64,000 nt of DNA. It comes from Paenibacillus sp. J2TS4 (lineage in GTDB: Bacteria > Bacillota > Bacilli > Paenibacillales > NBRC-103111). The translations under genes were made by a program, and so were the position numbers. The notes beneath the pieces are model-generated. The model searched no databases and was not told the DNA's origin. It saw nothing but the letters and a program-made list of their open reading frames with translations. The stretch lies in assembly GCF_018403245.1 (NCBI RefSeq), contig NZ_BOSH01000003.1:372001-436000 (forward strand), written 5' to 3'. Position 1 is the stretch's first letter. Each line of letters opens with the position of its first letter. This document shows positions 10,186 to 17,173 of the stretch, piece after piece.

Positions 10186-10692
10186 TTACAACTGCGGGTT
10201 GGCGGGCTCCTGGTTTGCCGCTTTATCCTGTTCCTGCAGGCTGGCCGCAATGGCCGCTTCTCCGATTTGCTTGCCGAATTCCGCAGAAATCTTGTTTATT
10301 TCTTCTTCTAATCTAGCCAATTGATCACTGGGGAAGGCGTCCCAGATTTCCTTGAGAATTCCGGTATCGAGCAATTGGGCGGATACTTTGATCAAGTCGT
10401 CGATCCTGGATAGGTCGGGGATCGGCGCGTCGGAAAATTCCTTGACCGCCAGCGTGCTGATCAAGGCTACCGATCTCATAATGGTGCGGTCCGTTATGTT
10501 TTTGCGCGATTTCAGCTCCGTAATGATTTTTAAGTAATCCATCGCGACATCCTGGATTTTGCTTAATTTGAAGTAGGTATCGATTTGGACTTCGTATTGT
10601 CCCAGCACGGTTATTTTTTTACGTTGATTCAGCTGCGAATCGATTTTATGGAGTACGGTTTTCGTCAGTTTTTTTGATGGTTTTGCCGCCAT
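10186..10692 (-). CDS. Tail-assembly chaperone-like protein
   Basis: A 168-aa, mostly helical protein beginning MAAKPSKKLTKTVLHKIDS, between the major tail protein and the tape measure. That position and the size fit the first tail-assembly chaperone (gpG-like), which coats the tape measure before tube assembly. The C-terminal 30 residues are Gln/Ala rich and probably disordered. An AGGAGC site lies 10 nt upstream of the ATG. A terminator precedes the gene (10743-10760), so it may depend on readthrough or a weak promoter of its own. No motif proves the role. Confidence 0.55.
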   Translation of the reverse strand: MAAKPSKKLTKTVLHKIDSQLNQRKKITVLGQYEVQIDTYFKLSKIQDVAMDYLKIITELKSRKNITDRTIMRSVALISTLAVKEFSDAPIPDLSRIDDLIKVSAQLLDTGILKEIWDAFPSDQLARLEEEINKISAEFGKQIGEAAIAASLQEQDKAANQEPANPQL

Positions 10693-10737
10693 GCCTGCAG
10701 CTCCTCTCAGTTCCTTTAAGGGATGATTTATGTATAT

Positions 10738-10760
10738 AAAAAGGGGCGATGTCTCGCCCC
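10738..10760 (-). terminator. Intrinsic terminator after the major tail protein gene
   Basis: Read on the minus strand, GGGGCGA pairs with TCGCCCC across a 4-nt loop, followed by a TTTTT run at 10742-10738. It lies just downstream of the major tail protein stop. Such a terminator would lower expression of the chaperone and tape measure genes relative to the abundant tail tube protein. Confidence 0.8.
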
Positions 10761-10770
10761 CGCTTCTGGA

Positions 10771-11526
10771 TTAGTCTTCCAGAACGTCGATAATGACCAT
10801 TGCGGTAGATGCGCTGTCCTTCAGCACTTCGGTTTCAAAGCTGAACGGTTGAGCGTCGCCGCTCGCCGCCATGCCAATGGTGAAATTCGGCTTTACTTTC
10901 AATTTCGGAATCGTGAACAAGGCGGGAACGTCTTTCCCGGCTTCATTCCTCCACAGCGTTTCTCCCTCCAGCAGGTAAGTGCCGGGGAATTTGGAGCTGT
11001 CGATTACGATCGATTCCGCTTTGGCCGGGGCCTCCACGTAGTAATCGGCAATAACTTGATCTCCGGCCTGAGGCAGGGAATCGCCGCTCAGCTTCACTTG
11101 GTTTCCTTCCACCGTTCCGGTTAGCTTGGCGTCCATCGAGGTTCCGTCAGAAGTGGCATAGAAGAAGGAAGGGTAACCGGCCGCGGCTGTTGGCGCCTTA
11201 GACAAGGTAATAATCGTCTCGCCGCCGTCTTCTGTAACAGACAGCACTTCTTTCTTATGTACCGGCTTGGCCGTTGCTTTAAATTCATTGCCGACAAGAA
11301 CGCTTAAAGAAGCTTTGGAGATCAGCGCATCCTCCATGTTCATCACGATTTCCTTATCCGAATCCCAACCGATGAGCTTCGGATTGCCGCGTCCGCCGCG
11401 CGCGTAAACGGTCTCTCCGCTCGTCTCCAGACTGGAGGTAGTCAAGCTCTCCAAATAGACAACCGGTTCCTTGGTAGTTACATCCTTAAGAACAACATTA
11501 CAAATTTCGCGTACACCATATCTCAT
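10771..11526 (-). CDS. Phage major tail (tube) protein
   Basis: A 251-aa beta-rich protein (MRYGVREICNVVLKDVTTKE) located upstream of the chaperone and tape measure genes and followed by a strong terminator. This is the usual setting of the tail tube protein that polymerises around the tape measure. The early segment 'TSSLETSGETVYARGGRGNPKLIGWDSD' matches the N-terminal tube fold of siphophage major tail proteins. Residues about 85-165 (PVHKKEVLSV to ADYYVEAPAK) look like an inserted Ig-like domain. The ribosome site AGGAGG lies upstream of the ATG. Confidence 0.7.
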   Translation of the reverse strand: MRYGVREICNVVLKDVTTKEPVVYLESLTTSSLETSGETVYARGGRGNPKLIGWDSDKEIVMNMEDALISKASLSVLVGNEFKATAKPVHKKEVLSVTEDGGETIITLSKAPTAAAGYPSFFYATSDGTSMDAKLTGTVEGNQVKLSGDSLPQAGDQVIADYYVEAPAKAESIVIDSSKFPGTYLLEGETLWRNEAGKDVPALFTIPKLKVKPNFTIGMAASGDAQPFSFETEVLKDSASTAMVIIDVLED

Positions 11527-11567
11527 ATATTTTTCCTCCTGTATAGTCTAAATAGTAAAGGGGGGAC

Positions 11568-12293
11568 CTATCCCATTTTAGACATCCAATGTTTTAATTG
11601 AATTTGTTTAGAATCTGCGCCGTGAAGCAGCGCCTGTATATTGACCTCATATTCATCCAGCATTTTCATCCGGTTGAATTGATTGTTAAATTGAAACATA
11701 TTTAGCTCGAAAACATTGTGAATATGAATTCCATTGGCATGGGCACAAACAATCGAGATCAAATCCGAGAAAGTGAGACTTTCTGCTGCATCTCCGGAGC
11801 TTTTTTTCAGCTCTTGTATCTTCCTTTTATTGTCGAGCATCTTTTGTTTGATTTTTTGGGCCCGTTCATTAATAGGATTGAAGTCATCATCCTCGGGAGT
11901 GAGAAGGCAGTTCTGGATTTTGATGACTTGAATGAGCTGTTCCAGTTCGGCAGGGCTAATCCGTATATCGTTAACGAACAGTCCGTTGTCGTAAACGACC
12001 TGATCGGTTTGGAGAAAGAACTTTAATCCGTCAAAGAAAGCGTGTGAGATTTCACGGTCTGGATGAGACGCTATAATCTCTAGGACCCCGATATGGTCGG
12101 GAAGCTGATGGACGTAATCGGGATGAATCAAATGTTCTTTGTGCAGCGTTAGAGCCGATAGATACAGATTATATCGGGTATATCCATGCTGGATAATCTC
12201 ATGCAAGGATAGAGGGGTGATACGAATTCCGGCAATCGCCGTTGGTAAATTAGCCAGTGTTTTTAATTTGATTTCTTCATGATTGATCTTCAT
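11568..12293 (-). CDS. Phage protein of unknown function
   Basis: A 241-aa, mainly helical, His-rich protein beginning MKINHEEIKLKTLANLPTA. Residues 150-175 form a basic amphipathic stretch. I do not recognise the family. It is followed 41 nt later by the major tail protein gene on the same strand, so it belongs to the structural or tail operon. No ribosome site of good strength is visible at the ATG; its translation may be coupled to the small reading frames just upstream (12277-12446). Confidence 0.7.
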   Translation of the reverse strand: MKINHEEIKLKTLANLPTAIAGIRITPLSLHEIIQHGYTRYNLYLSALTLHKEHLIHPDYVHQLPDHIGVLEIIASHPDREISHAFFDGLKFFLQTDQVVYDNGLFVNDIRISPAELEQLIQVIKIQNCLLTPEDDDFNPINERAQKIKQKMLDNKRKIQELKKSSGDAAESLTFSDLISIVCAHANGIHIHNVFELNMFQFNNQFNRMKMLDEYEVNIQALLHGADSKQIQLKHWMSKMG

Positions 12294-12446
12294 ATCGGAT
12301 CAATGGACACTCCCTGCTGATTTTGGCTTTGTCGGCCTGTTTTTTTGATCCCACCTTCCGTGTATGATGGCCTCGTGTCATGGAGCCTTTGTGCTTAACG
12401 TCGTGTAATCATAAGGAATGGCTCTGGAGAGCTGGGTAGTCGGCAA
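12277..12446 (-). other. Two overlapping very small ORFs behind a phage-type promoter (tentative)
   Basis: Behind an AAAGGAGGTGAG ribosome site a TTG-started frame of 22 codons (12446-12378, MPTTQLSRAIPYDYTTLSTK...) ends in ATGA, where a second frame of 34 codons starts (12381-12277, MTRGHHTRKVGSKKQADKAK...). The second frame overlaps the beginning of the 11568-12293 gene. The strong ribosome site and the promoter motif at 12471-12493 argue that something is translated here: two coupled peptides, a frameshifted small protein, or a leader peptide. This pair is the only structure seen in the gap between the flanking genes. Confidence 0.35.
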
Positions 12447-12470
12447 GTCACACTCACCTCCTTTCGATAA

Positions 12471-12493
12471 ATAATTATATATTTACTTTTAAA
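12471..12493 (-). promoter_or_regulatory. Phage promoter motif, copy 1
   Basis: On the minus strand this reads TTTAAAAGTAAATATATAAT followed by TAT. The same box occurs at 14043-14065 (minus) and 14139-14160 (plus), each time just upstream of a gene start. It contains a TATAAT -10 but no sigma-A -35 at the right distance; the conserved TTTAARWGTAAA part abuts the -10 instead. Confidence 0.55.
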
Positions 12494-12499
12494 GGGTGA

Positions 12500-13375
12500 T
12501 TAAAAATGGCGCTGCTGTATCCATTTCATATCAATAGGTTCTATGTTTTCATCGAAAAAATGATAGTCATTTCCAGTGTAATAGCAGAGAATGGAATCCA
12601 TCTTGGAGCGGTTGCCCAAAGTTAGCTTGTAGCCTGCGAGCCGGGATGTATTCAACGTGAAGTGGCGACCGTTAAATTGAAAGCCGCCTTCCGTATCGAC
12701 TATACACCATTCGGCTTTGTATGTTTGTCCCAGCTTGACGATTCCCTGGATGCCTCCGATTTGACAGGGGACGGCGTCGAGAATAGGATGGCCAAAAATA
12801 TTGGTGGTCGAATAGTCGACGGAAGGAAAGCCGTTAATGGTGATCGGTACTCCTTGCACCTTCTCAATCCGGTAAGTGTTGGTTACAGGTGTCGAGTACA
12901 GCTTCGTTATTCGCCAGGCTCTGGTTTGGCAGTATTGGCTTATTTGATTGGCTTTCACCTTGTTCTGCCTGCCAAGCTCATAATCGGTGACTGAATCGAG
13001 CCCGTCCATCCATGGGGAGTGGGAAGAGCCGCCTGCTTCATAGTAGGTGCCGCCTGCTTCATCAGAGCCTCGGCCGGCAAACAATAAATCTTCATAATAT
13101 TTATTGCTGACGGAAGAAAGCGGAAGCTCCCGTTTGGCGATATTTTTGCTTTTGCGGTTAGTTAAGGTAGTCTTGTTATTCGTATCTTTGATCAAATAGT
13201 TGGCGCAATCGCTCAGAAAGCGTTGAGCCAGATAAGTATGTTTATTGGCTATGAACCATTCTTCGTAAACATTATATATTTCGTTTTTAAACAGGTTCAT
13301 TCGATCGCTGTCCGTCATCTCTTTCGTTGTATTCAATAGTTTAACACCATCGGGAGTTCGAAATTTGAATCTCAT
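12500..13375 (-). CDS. Phage protein of unknown function
   Basis: A 291-aa protein beginning MRFKFRTPDGVKLLNTTKEM. The N-terminal 90 residues are helical and charged; the rest is aromatic-rich with a GGTYYEAGGSSHS turn and several beta-like segments (TNTYRIEKVQGVPITINGF). An AGGAGGCC ribosome site lies upstream of the ATG. It sits at the upstream end of the tail gene run, where head-tail or neck components can occur, but no family is recognised. Confidence 0.65.
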   Translation of the reverse strand: MRFKFRTPDGVKLLNTTKEMTDSDRMNLFKNEIYNVYEEWFIANKHTYLAQRFLSDCANYLIKDTNNKTTLTNRKSKNIAKRELPLSSVSNKYYEDLLFAGRGSDEAGGTYYEAGGSSHSPWMDGLDSVTDYELGRQNKVKANQISQYCQTRAWRITKLYSTPVTNTYRIEKVQGVPITINGFPSVDYSTTNIFGHPILDAVPCQIGGIQGIVKLGQTYKAEWCIVDTEGGFQFNGRHFTLNTSRLAGYKLTLGNRSKMDSILCYYTGNDYHFFDENIEPIDMKWIQQRHF

Positions 13376-13453
13376 CGCTTGGCCTCCTCATCGTTATATA
13401 CTGCACAGACTATCGTTTTTACTGCAATTTTTTGTCCCCGCGGCTAAATGCCG

Positions 13454-13906
13454 CTATCTGCAAGCTTTGCATATCGATTTAAATCTGCTCGCTTTGGAGG
13501 AGTCAGGACTAAAGAATTCGGGATGCATCGGCTTCATCGTCCCGCATCGGGAACACTTCTTGTACTCCCATTGGACCGTAAGATAATTCAGGTAGAGGTA
13601 GTCGTACTTCCATTCCTGATCATTTTGTTTTTTTATTTTCTTGCAAATGGTCTCCAGCACCCGATATATTTGCGAGACGTCTTTGTTCCATTTTTGCGCA
13701 ATCGTTTCTTCGGGCCGGCCGTCCTGCAAAAGGTTAAGAATGTCTTCCTGCAGCTCGTTAAATTTACAGCGGCGAATGAGATGGTCCAGATCAACGTACA
13801 GACACAGAATTTCCTGGTTAACATGCTTTATATTTCCGGCTGAATCTGCGTTCATCATGTCAGAAGCTTCTCTGTGGAGGTCCAGCTCATGGCGCAGCTT
13901 GATCAA
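13454..13906 (-). CDS. Helix-turn-helix protein with C-terminal zinc ribbon, phage regulator
   Basis: A protein of at least 150 aa. Residues 55-95 (NLLQDGRPEETIAQKWNKD, then VSQIYRVLETICKKIKKQ) look like a sigma-region-4-type helix-turn-helix. The last 35 residues hold CSRCG and CKACR, a four-Cys zinc ribbon. Such proteins control late genes in Gram-positive phages. The annotated start is a TTG at 13906 without a clear ribosome site; the frame stays open upstream to about 13983, where AAGGGAGAG precedes a possible ATA start, so the true protein may be about 26 residues longer. It is divergent from the recombinase-like gene, with shared promoter motifs between them. Confidence 0.6.
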   Translation of the reverse strand: MIKLRHELDLHREASDMMNADSAGNIKHVNQEILCLYVDLDHLIRRCKFNELQEDILNLLQDGRPEETIAQKWNKDVSQIYRVLETICKKIKKQNDQEWKYDYLYLNYLTVQWEYKKCSRCGTMKPMHPEFFSPDSSKASRFKSICKACR

Positions 13907-14042
13907 CGCTTTAATACATTCGGTATTGCTTAGAGTAACGGCATGAAATCCGAATTCCGATGGGTGTGCGGCTCCGATCGCTCGTATGCTCTTTCTCTCC
14001 CTTCAATAAATATTTGCTGGCAAATTCGTCAAAAATGCGGGG

Positions 14043-14065
14043 ATAATTATATTTTTACTTTTAAA
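14043..14065 (-). promoter_or_regulatory. Phage promoter motif, copy 2
   Basis: On the minus strand this reads TTTAAAAGTAAAAATATAAT followed by TAT. It matches copy 1 at all but one of these positions. It lies about 140 nt upstream of the helix-turn-helix gene at 13454-13906 and could drive it. Confidence 0.5.
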
Positions 14066-14138
14066 AATAAAAACTATGAAATAAAAACAAGAACGACGAT
14101 GGAAATTTTTGTAGTAGACTTACTTTATCACAATTGTT

Positions 14139-14160
14139 TTTAAGTGTAAATATATAATAT
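14139..14160 (+). promoter_or_regulatory. Phage promoter motif, copy 3 (opposite strand)
   Basis: TTTAAGTGTAAATATATAAT followed by AT, on the plus strand directly before the recombinase-like gene. If TATAAT at 14153-14158 is the -10, transcription starts near 14165, after the most upstream ATG at 14162; this supports a start at 14183-14189, where GAACGGGGG provides the ribosome site. Confidence 0.5.
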
Positions 14161-14182
14161 AATGAGGATGAGAGAACGGGGG

Positions 14183-15160
14183 ATGATGATGTCCAACCTT
14201 ATTTATGAGCAAGGATATTTCAACAAGCAGCATAAGCTCCGGTATTTATCGGGGTTTGCGGCCAGAAGCCAGTCCACTTATGGCCGTGTCTTTCTCAAAT
14301 CGAGAATGTATGAAGAGCTGTATGCCAAAGATTTATATGATTTCAATGAGGATGAAATCAAGCAGGTTATGTCCTGTCTTAATCCATTAAATCTGCATGC
14401 CAGCAGGCAATCGGGCGGGGTTATTCATAATTACATTCAGTGGGCTATGAAGGAAGGGCTGCGGTGTGCGCCGACTAATCCTTTGGACGGAGTGGGCAAG
14501 AGCTGGTACGGGCAGTTTATTGACACGTCTAAGGAAATCGTCTTCTCGGAAGCTCAAATCCGGGATATCGTCAGCTCCTTAAACAATTATCAGGATGCTT
14601 GTATTATACAGATGCTGTACGAAGGAGTTATGGGGGAGGGCTACAGTGAGCTGTTGAATCTCCGCAAGGTGGATATTGATCAGGATAACAACCTTCTACA
14701 CCTGAGGAATGATAATGGAAGGGAGAGAAAGCTTAACGTTAGCGATCTGTGCATCAAGCTTGTCTCAGCCGCTCTCGACGAGACGAAATATTTGAAAAAT
14801 AATGGAGATGTCAAGCCGGGGACCAAATCTCCCTATACTCACTTGGTGGATAACGATTATGTTCTCAAAATATCAGCGACCCGCAATAAAGGCAACGGAC
14901 GCGGGGACAAGCATCTCGTCCTGAGAAGAATGAAGATGGTATCCACTTATTTTAATCTGGATTATTTAACGGGCACGAATGTAAGGTTTTCCGGGATGCT
15001 GTCCATGGCCAGAGATGTCTACGCAGCAGGAAAGAAGCTGGAGCTGGATGAATTGACCGCCATGGTCGATCGATTCGATATCAGTTCCTTAAATAATTTT
15101 TATATATATAAGACCAACTTTCTAAATGAAGCAACGATTAAAAAAGTATACGGGTTGTAA
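14183..15160 (+). CDS. Tyrosine-recombinase-like phage protein (SPbeta MrpR/YomM type?)
   Basis: A protein of about 325 aa starting at one of three consecutive ATGs (MMMSNLIYEQGYFNKQ). It has the layout of a tyrosine recombinase: an N-terminal helical DNA-binding part (about 20-110) and a C-terminal part in which EGVMGEGYSELLNLRKVDID resembles box I. The catalytic Arg is absent or moved: a usual 'G-x-R-x-x-E' reads G-E-G-Y-S-E. The box II His-x-x-Arg is not clear either. SPbeta-like phages carry such catalytically dead integrase-fold proteins, one of which (MrpR/YopR) is the master lysogeny repressor. This gene may therefore be a repressor rather than an integrase. Assignment to SPbeta proteins is from memory of family features, not a search. 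Confidence 0.55.
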   Translation: MMMSNLIYEQGYFNKQHKLRYLSGFAARSQSTYGRVFLKSRMYEELYAKDLYDFNEDEIKQVMSCLNPLNLHASRQSGGVIHNYIQWAMKEGLRCAPTNPLDGVGKSWYGQFIDTSKEIVFSEAQIRDIVSSLNNYQDACIIQMLYEGVMGEGYSELLNLRKVDIDQDNNLLHLRNDNGRERKLNVSDLCIKLVSAALDETKYLKNNGDVKPGTKSPYTHLVDNDYVLKISATRNKGNGRGDKHLVLRRMKMVSTYFNLDYLTGTNVRFSGMLSMARDVYAAGKKLELDELTAMVDRFDISSLNNFYIYKTNFLNEATIKKVYGL

Positions 15161-15180
15161 TAAAGATAGCGTAAGAAGGA

Positions 15181-15221
15181 TCGCCATAATAGGGGGCGGT
15201 CCATCTTTGTAACTAAAAAAA
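15181..15221 (+). terminator. Weak terminator-like hairpin
   Basis: GGATCGCC and GGCGGTCC (15178-15202) can pair with one G-U across a short loop, followed by ATCTTTGT. It follows the stop of the recombinase-like gene. The U-tract is poor, so termination is only likely, not certain. Confidence 0.4.
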
Positions 15222-15223
15222 TA

Positions 15224-15303
15224 CCAATTTGACAACAATATATTGCCAAATTGGATATAAATGCTATATAATGTCATTATATCAAATAACGAACATTTGT
15301 TCT
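15224..15303 (+). promoter_or_regulatory. Dual-operator promoter: inverted repeat plus LexA box
   Basis: TTGCCA (15243-15248) and TATAAT (15267-15272) form a sigma-A promoter with 18-nt spacing. A 12-bp inverted repeat with one mismatch (CCAATTTGACAA at 15224-15235, TTGCCAAATTGG at 15243-15254) covers the -35. A LexA box, CGAACATTTGTTCT (15290-15303), matches the Bacillus consensus CGAAC-N4-GTTCG at nine of ten fixed positions and lies just past the -10. The gene at 15351 should therefore be SOS inducible and also under a second repressor. Confidence 0.75.
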
Positions 15304-15350
15304 ATAGTTTTGTCTATTAGATTAATTTTCTTAAGGAGAAGTGAGAGCAG

Positions 15351-15731
15351 ATGATTAATCATTTCTCACAGCGAATTTTTGCGGAGTGGGGGTTGCAAGG
15401 GACCTTGCGCTCGATGGTGGAGCTGTTGATCCATACGGAGGAAGATTTCCATTTTTTTATTAACCGAAGCAAAGGGAATTCAGGCCGTTTTTTCTTTACT
15501 TTGCATGAAATCCGCAGGAGGAAATTGCGGGGCATGAGCCTGACTTTCGAGGAATTTGAGCGGGTATGCCGGAATAATAAGCGGCAAGCTCTTGAGCGGT
15601 TATTTTTGCAGAAAATAACAGACGATGATTTGGATAGGCTAGGCGAACGGACCAGCCAAGAGATCTTTGAGCTTCACAGCCGGCTTCCGCTAGGAACGAC
15701 CTTCTCGATCTTTGCTCTGTATCTGGATTAG
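15351..15731 (+). CDS. SOS-regulated prophage protein, unknown function
   Basis: A 126-aa protein (MINHFSQRIFAEWGLQGTLR) with mixed helical character and a basic patch HEIRRRKLRGMSL near residue 55. I do not recognise the family. It is a single-gene unit with its own promoter, a second operator and a LexA box. That suggests a role in the response of the element to DNA damage, such as an antirepressor or an induction switch. It stands between the phage genes and the germination cluster. An AAGGAG site lies 12 nt upstream of the ATG. Confidence 0.65.
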   Translation: MINHFSQRIFAEWGLQGTLRSMVELLIHTEEDFHFFINRSKGNSGRFFFTLHEIRRRKLRGMSLTFEEFERVCRNNKRQALERLFLQKITDDDLDRLGERTSQEIFELHSRLPLGTTFSIFALYLD

Positions 15732-15800
15732 TACCGGCCCGATTACCGATAGCAGGAGGTGTTGAGGGATGCTAGTTTATTGGAGCCGGAATCCGCTTTT

Positions 15801-16916
15801 TCAAGGACGCCGCAGGCGTTTATCCTTGTTTCTTTTGTTGCGAAGGGCGGATAGGAGCAGCAGCATCAAGGGAAGCACCAGCCCGTAAGTGGATACATAC
15901 GGAAACCACGTTTCTTTATCGTAGGTATCTGAATGGACGTAATCCGGATGAACAATTAACGATAAGACGACCAGCATCATTCCTAACGGCAAAGTGAGAG
16001 AACGATATTCTTTAAAATTCAATATTTGGGCCAGGCCCGTTACAGAAACATAGAAATAAACGGACATTTTATAGTAGATCGTAATAAACCACATAATAGC
16101 CATGATCACTTCGATACGCTGTAAAAATTTCCCTACATTGATCAATTTGGCTAATGAATAGCTGGGATAGGCTTGTCTGGCGGTCGTTTCCGCACCAAGA
16201 ACGATAACGGCCCAAGCAATCATTACCGTCAATACCGTGCCTCCGATGGCGGTTCCAACAATTAAAGCGCGGTTAGCTTTTTTGGGATCGTTAACGGCAG
16301 ATGGAAAGAACATTAAAAAAAGGATAGAAGGTAGAAAAAAAACACTTGTATAAAAGAGAGAAGCCTGAAAAACGGGCTTAACCCCGTTGTCTAGAACAGG
16401 TAATAGATTTTGCAGCTCCATTTGTGGAGAAATGAAAACGATCAGACCGACAAAAAGAACAACAAAAAATGGAAATAAAATTTCGGCCGAGCGGACTAGC
16501 GTAACCAGGCCGAAACGGACGGTATAAACGACGAGCAGAACATACGTGATATGTATCGCCTCAATAGGGGTCTCGGGTAGAATTTGGGCTGTTATAAAAT
16601 CCCCCATAAAATAGACCAACTCGGACGCGGTGACGAACGCAAAGAAAACAAGCGTAAGGGAAAAAGCTTTTCCCAGCCAGGGGCCAAACGCTTCGTTAAT
16701 CATTTCTATCAAGGTTAGATGGGGATAGCGATTCCCTATAACCGTATATAGCCAGGCCAAGACGACCCCGAATATCGTGCCTAGTATAGCGGCGATCCAA
16801 GCGTCTTGCTTGGCCGTTTCCGCCATAATAGCGGGAACGATTAAGATAGTGGTACCGATAGTGAACAATATCAGCAGGATAGCAAGTTGTCGAACGGTTA
16901 TTTTGTCGCTGTTCAA
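15801..16916 (-). CDS. gerKB: Spore germination receptor B subunit (GerKB/GerAB family)
   Basis: A 371-aa membrane protein of the amino-acid-permease superfamily with about ten hydrophobic segments, the germinant-sensing subunit of Ger receptors in the spore inner membrane. The N-terminus KITVRQLAILLILFTIGT is the family signature, and the length matches (about 360-370 aa). The start is a TTG at 16916 with GAGGTG nine nt upstream. It is the last gene of the minus-strand operon gerKA - yerD-like - DUF2071 - gerKC - gerKD-like - gerKB. A second, diverged copy is at 22822. Both lie inside the element that splits spoVK. Confidence 0.92.
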   Translation of the reverse strand: MNSDKITVRQLAILLILFTIGTTILIVPAIMAETAKQDAWIAAILGTIFGVVLAWLYTVIGNRYPHLTLIEMINEAFGPWLGKAFSLTLVFFAFVTASELVYFMGDFITAQILPETPIEAIHITYVLLVVYTVRFGLVTLVRSAEILFPFFVVLFVGLIVFISPQMELQNLLPVLDNGVKPVFQASLFYTSVFFLPSILFLMFFPSAVNDPKKANRALIVGTAIGGTVLTVMIAWAVIVLGAETTARQAYPSYSLAKLINVGKFLQRIEVIMAIMWFITIYYKMSVYFYVSVTGLAQILNFKEYRSLTLPLGMMLVVLSLIVHPDYVHSDTYDKETWFPYVSTYGLVLPLMLLLLSALRNKRNKDKRLRRP

Positions 16917-16930
16917 TGGTTAGAACACCT

Positions 16931-17167
16931 CTAATCGGCCAGCCAAGGATGAAGGGCATCGCTGATGGGCTTGTAAAGCATGATGATCCAATCAAGCGGA
17001 TTCGGAAGAGGGAGCTTCATCCCCAGTGCCACTCCTAATCCTGTTCCTGCAATAAGCAGAATCCAGAAGACGGCTGCTTCCTTCTTTAAACGATTTTTTT
17101 TAAGGTAGGGAATTTCCCGGATGGCAATGGCCAGCCCAACCAGGATAACTCCAACACTGATCAACAT
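16931..17167 (-). CDS. Small Ger D-subunit-like membrane protein
   Basis: A 78-aa protein with two hydrophobic helices (LISVGVILVGLAIAI and AVFWILLIAGTGLGVALGM) and a conserved C-terminus (LPLPNPLDWIIMLYKPISDAL). This is the size and topology of the small D subunits found in many Ger operons, which adjust germinant-receptor response. Its ribosome site overlaps the gerKC stop codon. A paralogue with the same end motif lies at 22568-22801. Confidence 0.8.
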   Translation of the reverse strand: MLISVGVILVGLAIAIREIPYLKKNRLKKEAAVFWILLIAGTGLGVALGMKLPLPNPLDWIIMLYKPISDALHPWLAD

Positions 17168-17173
17168 TCGGAC

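Noticed and set aside
9900..10692. Programmed frameshift between the two chaperone-like genes
   Set aside because: A 91-nt gap and separate ribosome sites divide them, and no overlap exists.
15769..15888. 39-aa ORF behind AGGAGGTG
   Set aside because: It lies antisense to the end of gerKB, its Arg-rich sequence looks like a reverse-strand artefact and no family is seen; only the ribosome-like site is notable.
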